From NCBI GenBank assembly GCA_026391945.1, contig JAPLDA010000009.1, positions 33,932 through 97,931 of the forward strand: a DNA stretch of 64,000 nucleotides. Reading direction: 5' to 3'. The notes beneath the pieces are model-generated. The model was not told the origin of the DNA. It saw only the letters and a program-made list of their open reading frames with translations, and searched no databases. Below, piece after piece: positions 48,401-57,383 of the stretch. How positions within the stretch are numbered: position 1 is the stretch's first letter; every line of letters begins with the position of its first letter. A program made the position numbers and the translations under genes. The DNA comes from Bacteroidota bacterium. GTDB lineage: Bacteria > Bacteroidota > Bacteroidia > AKYH767-A > 2013-40CM-41-45.

Positions 48401-48606
48401 GTTCCTTTATAGAGCGGCGTTTTCCACGCAGTCGCATTGATCCATGCTTCAACCGTCATGGTGGAAGCAGTCTGCAACCCGGCGTAATTGGCGACGCTCA
48501 CATAATCATTGCTTCCGTCGAAGCTGAGGCAATACTGGGCTTGTGTGTGATTGCTGAATGACGATGCAATGAGGAAGATGCCGATGAGGCGAAGAATTTT
48601 TTTCAT
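45457..48606 (-). CDS. LamG-LamG-PNGase F-like secreted glycoamidase (peptide-N-glycosidase family)
   Basis: Signal peptide; two LamG repeats (LTVEAWIN...WYHVAGVFDGSSIKLYVNG); C-terminal STLTGHGQGNTNNAAEFFNVTHHVWVNG and WTLSRAGWCPGQGVN as in the PNGase F family. Confidence 0.75.
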   Translation of the reverse strand: MKKILRLIGIFLIASSFSNHTQAQYCLSFDGSNDYVSVANYAGLQTASTMTVEAWINATAWKTPLYKGTVVSTGNNAGQNNGFDLRAGEGGKVAFNISIAGNWVTATTPAILQLGQWYHLAGVYTGDSVKVYVNGLLRAAVPATGAITYSTGAMYIAECPGFTGRTFNGKMDEVRFWNTARTPSEITGNICTSLTGSETGLAGYWKFDATNGTTTAINSVAGGNNGTLTNMTLATAWVSGDYTCSVNNPDVGVVDVIAPASGFNLSSTEPVSIKINNYSNQAATNFPVSYKLGNLAPVTETVSASIPAFGSYIYNFTQTVDLSAIQAYTIRSYTGMTGDADHSNDSVSKSFNNFAIGTNFAVAFTGIESITLTDTSYLNPTSALTVEAWINTSSWVGGVGSEGIISKSTSSPDQGYSITCGDNGRVKFQISDNGGWKSVESAHMLLTNRWYHVAGVFDGSSIKLYVNGDLISSTFASAISPSSVPLTIGSGFYGKLDEVRIWNIARTATEIQTNMAVALAGNETGLVGYYKLNEGLGSPLAYDGTVNSHTASLSGNFNLNTAWVSGYSLMNDDASVTGLVAPNNLTAFNGETRVKVLVKNTGLNTISNIPVAYKVGNGSWFLDTIATSLAPNQTYTHSFKNIEDFSLLTTTTLTTRVHLPGDADSRNDSAVTILTKPTVNPNTIVVFNNVQHDFASNGQVHYADAIFPEAPEKYSSVLLHVSVSCPGSGCDPWDQAGLVTLLKNGQEYELGRYITPYGIACGPWTIDVTDFKSLLTGPLTLKSYVQVWGSSGWLVTISFEFIPGASAYPFSKLTPLWNTDYQVYGDPGVSYVLPTLSIPIEAQSKHVSMRSTLTGHGQGNTNNAAEFFNVTHHVWVNGTNQFAHHIWKADCGSNSCSNQGGTWTLSRAGWCPGQGVNSIINDLTPLVTTGQNVSLNYVLQSYTNLLNTGYNGNGHTEPFYRIHTYLVETSDSAQNFADFKDGEATRITSPIPAQSLSANEIVTAVMSNKGSLPVVNPVLSYFLNGVMMQTDTILQTLNPGDSLTHIFCR

Positions 48607-48704
48607 GATTTATTTTCTTGTTGACTGAATTGATACATGTTCACTATTGATGAAAAGAAATTATGCCACTCCTACGGAGTTTCGTTTTTGAATTACTTTT
48701 TTAT

Positions 48705-48760
48705 CCTATCATCATTTCACTCCTTCGGAGTTCGAATCCCGAAGGGATGAAATGATGATA
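48705..48760. repeat. 56-bp palindromic hairpin element in an intergenic region
   Basis: CTATCATCATTTCA ... TGAAATGATGATAG perfect 14-bp arms enclosing CTCCTTCGGAG...CCCGAAGGGA. Confidence 0.8.
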
Positions 48761-48852
48761 GTAAAGATCTTCTTTCCAGAGAAGAACCCCGAAGGGGTGA
48801 CATCTCACCATTGGAAGGATTGAATTATTTTATCATAGGTAACAATGATAAA

Positions 48853-50358
48853 TTAATTTTTCTGTATGACAATTCGTTTGGTGATGGTTTGTTCATGTTT
48901 CCTGATCTCCACAAAATAAATTCCATTGCTGATATCATGAACATCAACAGAGGTGAGGTCACCGGATGATTTCACTTGTTTCAACAGGCAGCCCATCGTG
49001 TTGTACATGCTGATGACGGCATTTCCTGCATGATCAACAGTAAAATAATTGCAGGCGGGATTCGGGTACAGGGTATTGTTTTCATTTTTATTTTGAATCG
49101 CATCAACCGACAACGTCGTTGCCAGTTGTGTACTTCCGACACCGATCGTGTAGTATTTGTTATCCAGAGGAAGCCCCGCAAATTTCACCACGGTTCCGCC
49201 TGAGTAAAGATTGTCCGCACAGGCAAGTGCACTGTAATCCTGGCTGGCGGAATCCCTCACCAGCAACGTATAATATTGAACGGGCTGGTTAAGAGCAAGC
49301 GTGTCGCCGCCGGCAGCAGCATTGTAAAGATTGAAATATAAATCGGCACTGATGTTTCCTCCTTTGTTGAAATACCATTCCCGGCTCAGCCTTTTGAAAT
49401 CAACAGATGCTCCCGCAGGAAGATGAGTCGTGGAAGTTCCGGCAGAGTCGTTGTGGCCGAAGACTGCGTAATCAAAATGTTTGGACTGTATGTTTGAAAT
49501 GATGGACAAACCATTGGTAGTGGCACCGAAATTATATTGCGCCGGATCTTTTCCGAACCAGACGGCATTCACGTCGGTCATGTTGTACATTTCATCGCCA
49601 CCGACGGCAGCATACGACGGCTGCCAGGAATAATACGGAGCAGCGGCAGCATCCACCGTTCCGTTGTTGGCATTGGAAGTAAGATCGGGAACATTGGTTC
49701 CGCTTGCTGAATTGAAATCATAGTAAGCGATGAGTCCCGCTTCGTTGCCCTGCAGGTGTTTGAACATGGTTGACCGGATATCGGCCTGGCTTCTTGCAAT
49801 ACTCCACACCCTCACTTCATCGAGGGAACCAAACGTCTGAAAACTGATCAGATCCCACGGAGCCATGCCGATGATAAACGGATTCGTGCTGCTGGCAATC
49901 GGATCCACACCGGCATTGATGGAACCGACATTCACACCGTTGATGTATTCCGTGAGTTGTCCGCCGGCAGCATACGTCATCGCAAGATGAACCCATGCCG
50001 AATCAACGGGAACGCTTCCGCTGATCAGCTGGTAATGCACCGGGTCCCAAACTTCAGCATAGTTTCCTGTCTGCATGGCCATCACGTAACCGTTGTTAAA
50101 TGTGTTCGTGACCTTCCCCATAATTTTTTGATTCCACGAAGAATTATAAATGCGGATCCATACTTCCATGGTGAGTTCATAGCCTGTATTGAAAACGTTG
50201 GAAGTTCCGCAATCAATATACACCGGTGGATGAGTGCCGCCGGCATTCCAGCTGTCGTAATCAACATAGAAACAACTGCCTGCAGTGGTTTGTGCTTTCA
50301 CATGATTCATGGTGAGAGCAAAAACAAAAAAAAGAATGAAGAGGAATTTTTTTTTCAT
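48853..50358 (-). CDS. LamG domain secreted protein with T9SS sorting domain
   Basis: TMEVWIRIYN...FIIGMAPWDLISFQTFGSLDEVRVWSIARS; C-terminal LYPNPACNYFTVDHAGNAVISMYN...NGIYFVEIRKHEQTITKRIVIQK. Confidence 0.88.
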   Translation of the reverse strand: MKKKFLFILFFVFALTMNHVKAQTTAGSCFYVDYDSWNAGGTHPPVYIDCGTSNVFNTGYELTMEVWIRIYNSSWNQKIMGKVTNTFNNGYVMAMQTGNYAEVWDPVHYQLISGSVPVDSAWVHLAMTYAAGGQLTEYINGVNVGSINAGVDPIASSTNPFIIGMAPWDLISFQTFGSLDEVRVWSIARSQADIRSTMFKHLQGNEAGLIAYYDFNSASGTNVPDLTSNANNGTVDAAAAPYYSWQPSYAAVGGDEMYNMTDVNAVWFGKDPAQYNFGATTNGLSIISNIQSKHFDYAVFGHNDSAGTSTTHLPAGASVDFKRLSREWYFNKGGNISADLYFNLYNAAAGGDTLALNQPVQYYTLLVRDSASQDYSALACADNLYSGGTVVKFAGLPLDNKYYTIGVGSTQLATTLSVDAIQNKNENNTLYPNPACNYFTVDHAGNAVISMYNTMGCLLKQVKSSGDLTSVDVHDISNGIYFVEIRKHEQTITKRIVIQKN

Positions 50359-50417
50359 GTGATTTATTTTTGTGAATTGATCGGTGCAAACCTGAACGGT
50401 ATCAAAGGTAGCAATGA

Positions 50418-51893
50418 TTAATTTTTATCCCACCATACTTTTGTGGAGGCTGCATCCGGTCCCTGAGATGAATTCGCTTCCTGGTAATGAACAGAATTCA
50501 GGATGGCTTCAGAAGAAGGATAAGTGAGGCGGTTGGGGAAGTTCGATTGATTGATCGGCGAACCATTGTAATTCGTAAGTACCGGGAAACCGGTTCTCCT
50601 GTAGTCAGCAAATGCTTCGTAACTGTTTTCGAATGTGAATGAAATCCATTTTTGTGTGATGATGTTTTGAAGATTCACTGCAGGAACAGAGGCAAGGTAG
50701 CTATTCATTTCTCCTGTGGTGATGAGCGTATCGTGGTACGATTCGATGCTGGCGCGGATGCCATCGATGTACAATTGCTGGGCGTTGCCATTCCACCAGC
50801 CAAGCAAGGAAGCTTCCGACTGAAGAAAACAAACTTCACTGTAACTCAGCAACACTCCGGGAACATCCTGGTGAAGAAACCAGTCGCCGATGGACGAAAA
50901 ATCACTGTGCTGCTGCAAATCATAATTGTTCCAGGTGGATGATCCGGCAGGGACCAGGTTGGGAAGGCCTGCGTAATCAGGGATTCCGAAGATGAGGGAC
51001 AAAGGAGTAGGTTTGGCAAACACTTTTATCCTCGGATCATGTGTTGCATTCAGTTTGTCAACGAGAAACTTGCTTGGAAAAATTTTCCCGCCGCTTTCTC
51101 CTCTTGCAAAAACATCAAACAGCGGATTTTTTATTTCGCCGTTGTAAGGAAACAAGGCATTGTCGGCATTGGACGCCATCATCGGCTGAGATTGCAGCAA
51201 CGCAATTTCCTGTTGTGCTTTGGAAGGATTTGCATAACGCAACCGCAGCGCCATCCTCAGCCGGAGCGAATTGGCAAAGGCTTTCCACTTGCTTACCGAT
51301 CCTGAATAGATCGGATCACTATTCCCGGGAAAAATGGTTTTGGATTCATCGAGAAGTGCCGATGCATTTTTCAGTTCTTCGAACAACGCTGTATAGATAC
51401 TTTCCTGTGTGTCGTATTGGGGAGAGTAGTTCAGGTTCGCTAACCCGTTCAATGCTTGCGAGTACGGAATGTTTCCCCACAAATCAGTCATCTGCTGGAA
51501 CAAATACACCTGCCAGATGCGTGCGATGGAAGTTTTGTTGATGAGCGAAGGATCGTCTTTGGTAAAACGTATTACTTCATGCGCATTGATGAGCGACTGG
51601 CTGTACAACTCCGCCCAGAGATTATTTTTGCCGCTGTTCTCTTCGTATTCTTTACCGGCATCCAGGCCACCGAGAACGGCGGAGTGCATCATCCAGTTCA
51701 TCATCATCCAATACTGCACGTACACATCCGTATTGTAGCTTCCCATTCCTTTAGTTACCGAATACGTAAACAGGTAATCAGGATTTGCAACCTCGGGAGA
51801 ATTCGGATTGACGTTCAGTTCATCCATGCTTTTTTTACATCCTGAAAAAAGAATGATGGTGAAAAGCAGAAGTGAAATGTTTTTCTTCATCAC
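50418..51893 (-). CDS. SusD/RagB family nutrient-binding outer membrane lipoprotein
   Basis: Lipobox ILFSGCKK; SusD-like architecture; directly downstream of SusC. Confidence 0.9.
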   Translation of the reverse strand: MMKKNISLLLFTIILFSGCKKSMDELNVNPNSPEVANPDYLFTYSVTKGMGSYNTDVYVQYWMMMNWMMHSAVLGGLDAGKEYEENSGKNNLWAELYSQSLINAHEVIRFTKDDPSLINKTSIARIWQVYLFQQMTDLWGNIPYSQALNGLANLNYSPQYDTQESIYTALFEELKNASALLDESKTIFPGNSDPIYSGSVSKWKAFANSLRLRMALRLRYANPSKAQQEIALLQSQPMMASNADNALFPYNGEIKNPLFDVFARGESGGKIFPSKFLVDKLNATHDPRIKVFAKPTPLSLIFGIPDYAGLPNLVPAGSSTWNNYDLQQHSDFSSIGDWFLHQDVPGVLLSYSEVCFLQSEASLLGWWNGNAQQLYIDGIRASIESYHDTLITTGEMNSYLASVPAVNLQNIITQKWISFTFENSYEAFADYRRTGFPVLTNYNGSPINQSNFPNRLTYPSSEAILNSVHYQEANSSQGPDAASTKVWWDKN

Positions 51894-51897
51894 AGGT

Positions 51898-54800
51898 TTA
51901 AATTTTTATTTTTACGTTGATGCCGATGCTGCGACGGGTTGGATAGGAATACTTTTCATAGCCCTGCCCGTTTCCGTTGGTGTATTCCGATTCAGGATCG
52001 ATGTTCGGTGCGCCGCTGTATATCAGCCACAGGTTTCTCCCGGTGAGGGCAACGCTCAACCCTTTCAGTTTTATTTTACGACAGAGTTGTTCTGAAAATT
52101 CATAGCCGAAAGTGACCTCCCGGAGTTTGACATACCCCGCATCATACACAAAAGGTTCATGAATTTCTTTTGTCCAGGTGGCAAACTGGCTCCAGTAATC
52201 CTGTGCGCTGATGTATTTTTTATTCGGCTTCCCGTCAGGAGTCACACCTTCTGCAAGGATTCCTCCTTCTCGTCCGGGTAAGGTTTCAACGAGGTTGCCG
52301 GAGTAACCATCACCGTACATGTTGGTTCCGGAAAACATCTGTCCTCCGACTCTTGCATCCACCAAAAAACTCAGGGAAATATTTTTATAAGTGAATTGAT
52401 TGAGGATGCCGCCGAGAAATTTCGGATTGATGTTTCCAAGCACACGTGGATTCGGATCGCGGAGATAAAAACCACTCGTGTCAACCAGTTTGTTTCCATT
52501 GCCATCGCGAAGAATCGCATAACCAACAATGTCACCGTACGGATGACCGGGCCTTGCTTCAATGGTCAGGTTCCAGTCGGATAACAGTTGCCTGCTCTCC
52601 AGTCCTTCGGTGAGTGAAACCACCGTGTTCTCATTGTGCGCATAATTGATGTTCACATCCCATTTGAAATTTTTTGCAGCGACAGGTGTCGTCTTCAGGA
52701 TGATCTCAATTCCTTTGTTTTTAATTTCTCCCGAGTTAATGACTGCCTGTGGAAACCCGGAAGCAGGAGAAATGTCAGCGGTCACTGTTTCGTTGCGTGT
52801 ATCCGAAGTATAATATGCAAAATCAAGACGGATGCGTCCTGTAAAAAACATCAGCTCGGTACCGACTTCAAGATGCGAGGTGAGTTCGGGTTTCAGGTTC
52901 GTGAGCGGAATCAACGGCACTACCTGGTACATCGGCGCACCGTTGAAGGAACTGACGTACGGATAAGAAATGCTTTCGAGGTAAGGCTGATCAGGATCAC
53001 GGCCAACCATCGCCCACGATGCACGCAATTTTCCGAAAGAGAGAATATTTTCTTTTATATGAAAGGCATCCGTGAATACAAACCCTGAACTCACCGACGG
53101 ATAGAAATACGAACGGTTTTCTTTCGGAAGTTTCGATGACCAGTCGTTACGCGCCGTCACATCCAAAAACAAAAATGATTTGTAAGCGATCTGCCCGAAT
53201 GCATACAAGCCGTTGATGCGGCTTTCATAAAGACGTGTGCTCGTGTCGGGATAGTTCACACTGTTTTCAATAGTGTATTCATAAGGAACGATAAGCCCGC
53301 TGCGGGTGTTTTTATGGTTGGAGTCATCGTGCGTTTCAAAAGTGCTTCCGCCGATATTTCCGTTCCAGGAAAGGTCAGCATTTATTTTATCGCTGTAGGT
53401 AATCAGAAAATCAGACTGATATTGTTTGTGATTCAGTTTTGTATTGGAATAGGAGCCTGAATAATTCAACAGCCCGTAACTCGCTTCACGGCTGCTTTCA
53501 ACCTGTGTGTTAAAATCAGTGGTGGTCCGGAGGAGCGCATTCAGGTGTTCCGTCAGTTTATAGGTGGCGCTTCCCATGGCAATCACGCGATCACGGCTGT
53601 CGTCGTTCAGCTCATACTGAATATCCCAAAACGGATTCGTCATCCAGTTCCACGCCGAGTACCACGTGGTTTCTTTTCCTGATGCATCCATGATGTGACC
53701 CTGGAGAGATTCAAGAGAAATACTTCGCGGCATCATCACGTAATTCCGCGCAACGCTGCGGCTGTCGGCCAGACCGAGCCTGTTGTTGGCGAGTTGATTT
53801 ACATAACTGATGGAAACATCAAGCGTAAGCCTCGAGGTGAGTTCAGCAATTCCTCTTGCAGAAAGATTGGTTCTTTTTAAAGTGGTGTTCGGCACGATGT
53901 CTTTCACGGTCATATACCCGGCGGAACCGCGCCAGGTAATTTTTTTACTCCCGCCTTCGAGTGAAACACTGTTGTTGGTGGTAAGTCCCGTTTGAAAAAA
54001 ATCTTTGTAGTTATCCGGCTGAGGATTGAAGTTCCGGATTTGTCCGTCCCAGTCGCGGATTTTCTGTCCTTCCATTTTTGGACCCCAGCTTCCGACGGCA
54101 TCGATGGCTGTGTTGTACGTCGGAATGCTGTCGATGCCCATCACCCATTGTCCTGCGAATTTTCCGTTTCGTCCGGCTCCGTAGGTGTTCTGAAATTTTT
54201 CATGGATGTATGCTGATTCAACGGAAGTGGAAGAATTAAAACTGACGGCGATTCCTTTCCCGCTTTTTCCTTTTTTTGTGGTGATGAGGATCACGCCGTT
54301 GGTTGCGAGGGATCCGTACAAGGCTGCGGCTGTCGGGCCTTTGAGAACAGAAATACGTTCAATGTCGTCCGGGTTGATGTCAGAAATACCGTTTCCATAA
54401 TCGCGGCCGCCCCATTGCGACGTGTTGTTGTTGGTGTTGTTTTCCATCGGGATGCCATCGATCACGATCAACGCCTGGTTGCCGCCGGTTAAGGAAGTAG
54501 CACCTCTCAGCACAATCCTGCTCGAAGAACCGGGACCGCCGGTGGTGGTGGAAATATTTAACCCGGCTACTTTTCCCGCAAGCTGGTTGACGAAGCTCGG
54601 ATCTTTCGCTGTCTGCAGTTCAGTACCCGAAACTTCCTGCACAGAATAACCGAGCGCTTTCTTCTCACGTTTGATTCCCAAAGCCGTCACTACCACTTCT
54701 TCCAGCTTATGTGATTTTACTTTCAGGGAAATGTCGAATGTGTTTTTTATTCCGGTGGAGATGGTTTGACTTTCCATTCCGACGGAAGAAAATACCAGTG

Positions 54801-55008
54801 AATCAGCGGCTGAAAAAATTTTTATTTCAAAACGGCCGTTGAGATCGGTGACGGTTCCGTTCGTAGTTCCTTTCACCACGACACTTACTCCCGGAACAGG
54901 CGAATGATCGTCGGCTGATGTCACCATGCCCGTGATGTTTCTTTCCTGTGCAAACAGGGAGAGACAGGAGAATATGAAAAGAAAACCAGGAATGTAAATT
55001 TTTTTCAT
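51898..55008 (-). CDS. SusC/RagA family TonB-linked outer membrane protein
   Basis: Carboxypeptidase-regulatory-like N-terminus, plug IDGIPMENN...INPDDIERISVLKGPTAAALYGSLATNGVILITTKKGK. Confidence 0.93.
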   Translation of the reverse strand: MKKIYIPGFLFIFSCLSLFAQERNITGMVTSADDHSPVPGVSVVVKGTTNGTVTDLNGRFEIKIFSAADSLVFSSVGMESQTISTGIKNTFDISLKVKSHKLEEVVVTALGIKREKKALGYSVQEVSGTELQTAKDPSFVNQLAGKVAGLNISTTTGGPGSSSRIVLRGATSLTGGNQALIVIDGIPMENNTNNNTSQWGGRDYGNGISDINPDDIERISVLKGPTAAALYGSLATNGVILITTKKGKSGKGIAVSFNSSTSVESAYIHEKFQNTYGAGRNGKFAGQWVMGIDSIPTYNTAIDAVGSWGPKMEGQKIRDWDGQIRNFNPQPDNYKDFFQTGLTTNNSVSLEGGSKKITWRGSAGYMTVKDIVPNTTLKRTNLSARGIAELTSRLTLDVSISYVNQLANNRLGLADSRSVARNYVMMPRSISLESLQGHIMDASGKETTWYSAWNWMTNPFWDIQYELNDDSRDRVIAMGSATYKLTEHLNALLRTTTDFNTQVESSREASYGLLNYSGSYSNTKLNHKQYQSDFLITYSDKINADLSWNGNIGGSTFETHDDSNHKNTRSGLIVPYEYTIENSVNYPDTSTRLYESRINGLYAFGQIAYKSFLFLDVTARNDWSSKLPKENRSYFYPSVSSGFVFTDAFHIKENILSFGKLRASWAMVGRDPDQPYLESISYPYVSSFNGAPMYQVVPLIPLTNLKPELTSHLEVGTELMFFTGRIRLDFAYYTSDTRNETVTADISPASGFPQAVINSGEIKNKGIEIILKTTPVAAKNFKWDVNINYAHNENTVVSLTEGLESRQLLSDWNLTIEARPGHPYGDIVGYAILRDGNGNKLVDTSGFYLRDPNPRVLGNINPKFLGGILNQFTYKNISLSFLVDARVGGQMFSGTNMYGDGYSGNLVETLPGREGGILAEGVTPDGKPNKKYISAQDYWSQFATWTKEIHEPFVYDAGYVKLREVTFGYEFSEQLCRKIKLKGLSVALTGRNLWLIYSGAPNIDPESEYTNGNGQGYEKYSYPTRRSIGINVKIKI

Positions 55009-55200
55009 CCGGAACATTAAAGTCATGCATGAATCAAATTTTCTTTTGAAAAAAAATCATTCCCGGATTTTTACAGGAATGAAATGTTAAAAGAAATTCT
55101 GTGTCAGGACAAATATACCAATTCAAATGACTTTGTTGCATGCCACAAAAAACGGAACCTTTCATTTCGCCATGTAATTTGAATATGGAAATAAATTTCC

Positions 55201-55225
55201 CCGATGGCCGAAGTTTCGTGCGTAG
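55201..55225 (+). repeat. 25-bp repeat, copy 1
   Basis: CCGATGGCCGAAGTTTCGTGCGTAG; 24/25 match to 56419-56443. Confidence 0.75.
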
Positions 55226-55266
55226 CTGTTGTGTGAACAACTTCGACCCCGTACCTCGATTTGAAT

Positions 55267-55585
55267 TCACTCAACAAAAAATTTCACATTTGCTGATGTA
55301 TGATTGCCTAATAGTCTTGCTAAATAAATACCGCCTGACAACTTGGGTAGTTTTAAATGCTGAACACTACTCCACTGAGGTAAATGAAAACGGGCTACCT
55401 CTTGACCTTCTATATTATTAAGAATGAGCAACGACGATTCATTCAATACATTGTAGGTAAAAGTTACTTCATCATTTGTAACCGGATTAGGGAACAGCCG
55501 GAAATTTGAATCATGATCCTTTATGTTTTGGGCGGAAAGCACCGTATCACACATACTACTTACTTTTGCTCCTAAAAAATAATTA
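55267..55585 (-). pseudogene. Truncated T9SS sorting-domain gene 3' fragment
   Basis: NDLINYFLGAKVSSMCDTVLSAQNIKDHDSNFRLFPNPVTNDEV...SGGIYLARLLGNHTSANVKFFVE; no signal peptide or upstream body. Confidence 0.65.
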
Positions 55586-55596
55586 ATTAAGTCATT

Positions 55597-56034
55597 TTAT
55601 TTTCTTTGTATATCCTCTGAAAATTGTTCCCATTTTTTCAATTTTCCATTTTTATCAAACAGGAATTCGTAATACTCACAATTCAAAACAGATGATGAAC
55701 CACAAGGTTTACTAATCGCATATTTAATACTTGAAATTAAAGTGTCTTTACTGATGGGATTTACCCAAAATAATTTTTCTCTTGATTTCGTTTTATTTCC
55801 AAACACCTTTAATATGAATGTGGAGTCCTTTCCATTGATACAATCACGATATACAGAGTTTAAATCCTTAATGAAGGATTTATTCACGTTATAATAATCC
55901 TCACTGGAGTTATACTTCCAATTGTCTCCAACTGAGCGAACGAGTCGTTCATCACATTTGTTTTTAGCAACTTTTTTTTGCCCTGTACAGGAAATGGAAA
56001 CTGATGAAATGATTAAACAAAGAATGAATTTCAT
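55597..56034 (-). CDS. Hypothetical small lipoprotein
   Basis: Lipobox SSVSISCTGQ; 145 aa. Confidence 0.65.
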   Translation of the reverse strand: MKFILCLIISSVSISCTGQKKVAKNKCDERLVRSVGDNWKYNSSEDYYNVNKSFIKDLNSVYRDCINGKDSTFILKVFGNKTKSREKLFWVNPISKDTLISSIKYAISKPCGSSSVLNCEYYEFLFDKNGKLKKWEQFSEDIQRK

Positions 56035-56347
56035 TGTTTGACGAATTTAAAATCCAAATATGAATTTGAAGAAATAATCTGTCCGAAATATAATCCGTCA
56101 GTTAAGTCCCACATTGTAAATCCCCTTTGAATATTTTACTTATCAGGACTTTTACATCAGTATAAATGTATGTTTTATCATCGTTCCAATAACTGTATGC
56201 CCCTAAAACTTCACCTTCAAAAATAAAAGCAGATTTATTTATTCTTTCAGAAATATCTTTCAGAATAATTTGTGAATTGCTCTTAAGGGAGTTGAACGCA
56301 AAGAGTAAGAAGAAAATAAAAGTCAGATGTAATTTATGTGTTTTCAT
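56031..56347 (-). pseudogene. Internally deleted T9SS-secreted protein gene (N-terminal fragment joined to a sorting-domain tail in another frame)
   Basis: N-terminal signal peptide plus ISERINKSAFIFEGEVLGAYSYWNDDKTYIYTDVKVLISKIFKGDL; after a frame change DLTDGLYFGQIISSNSYLDFKFVKQ*, a typical T9SS domain end. Confidence 0.6.
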
Positions 56348-56418
56348 AAGGAGGGAGTTTTTTGGTTATGCAAAGCAAGTGATTCATTTCAATTTTTCAA
56401 AGAGACTGTTATCAACCT

Positions 56419-56443
56419 CCGATGGTCGAAGTTTCGTGCGTAG
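56419..56443 (+). repeat. 25-bp repeat, copy 2
   Basis: CCGATGGTCGAAGTTTCGTGCGTAG. Confidence 0.75.
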
Positions 56444-56450
56444 ATGCGGC

Positions 56451-56540
56451 AAACCCCTAAAGGGTTTCTTGTTATTCGATTCAGAGAAGGAAGTGAGATG
56501 GATATTTTCTTTCCATTAACTGATGAACCCTTTAGGGGTT
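56451..56540. repeat. Inverted pair of REP-like palindromes
   Basis: AAACCCCTAAAGGGTTT (56451-56467) and AACCCTTTAGGGGTT (56526-56540). Confidence 0.75.
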
Positions 56541-56570
56541 GGCCGTTGCGTAATTTTTTAAAACAGAACC

Positions 56571-57233
56571 TTAAATCTCATTACCCAGGTTTTCCAATCC
56601 GCCAAAAAGTTCAAGCACCTCATCTTTTGAAACGAGCGATGGTTTATTTCCGGTTATCGCTGAGTACGATGAGAATTTCCAATCTTCCCTCTTTTCAGTA
56701 AAGCCATGACTTACCGAGTTGTTATGAATATAGCATATCGCTCTATGGAAATATTCGTTTGTATCTACCCGTTTCCGTTGAAAACTTTGTTTGAACAGCG
56801 ACCCTTTCCGACTATAGGTTTTATTGTAAGCTTGCGCATACGAATTAAAACAATGCGAAAATTGTTCCGTGACCAGGTCATTCAGAATAAGAAATTGACT
56901 TTTCGAAGAATCTGTAGCATTCGATTTGTCAGAGCGTTTTCTTTTTTCGAATTTCCCGGCAAACAGTTCATTCAGTTCATTCAGACTTTTTATTCTTATT
57001 ACGAAATGAAAATGATTCGGCATTAAACAGTATGCTAAAATATCGGCCACCGGTAGTATCCATTTCTTTATTTTCTTCAGGAAGAAAATATAATTGTCTT
57101 CGTTTTGAAAAAAATTATCACGGCCTACTGCATGATTGAAAATATGGTAGGTGCCATCGGGCTCTAAAGATATTTTAGGGTAAGGCATGACGAAATAATT
57201 TCCTGTAAAACTATTTGAAAAAAAATAATTCAT
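56571..57233 (-). mobile_element. REP-associated tyrosine transposase (RAYT, Y1_Tnp/IS200-like)
   Basis: DGTYHIFNHAVGRDNFF; AYCLMPNHFHFVIRI; SRKGSLFKQSFQRKRVDTNEYFHRAICYIHNNSVSHGF; flanked by REP pairs. Confidence 0.88.
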
Positions 57234-57251
57234 TAGTTTTGATTTTCCCGT

Positions 57252-57343
57252 AAACCCCTAAAGGGTGTACCGTAACATAGCGAATGTGAAGTGAGATCTG
57301 GCTTCTTCCTGTGAACTAATGGGCGGGAAACCCTTTAGGGGTG
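57252..57343. repeat. Second inverted pair of REP-like palindromes
   Basis: AAACCCCTAAAGGGT near 57252-57266 and ACCCTTTAGGGGT near 57330-57342. Confidence 0.75.
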
Positions 57344-57383
57344 AGTTGCTACGAAACCAACCACCGACTATTTATTAAACGTC

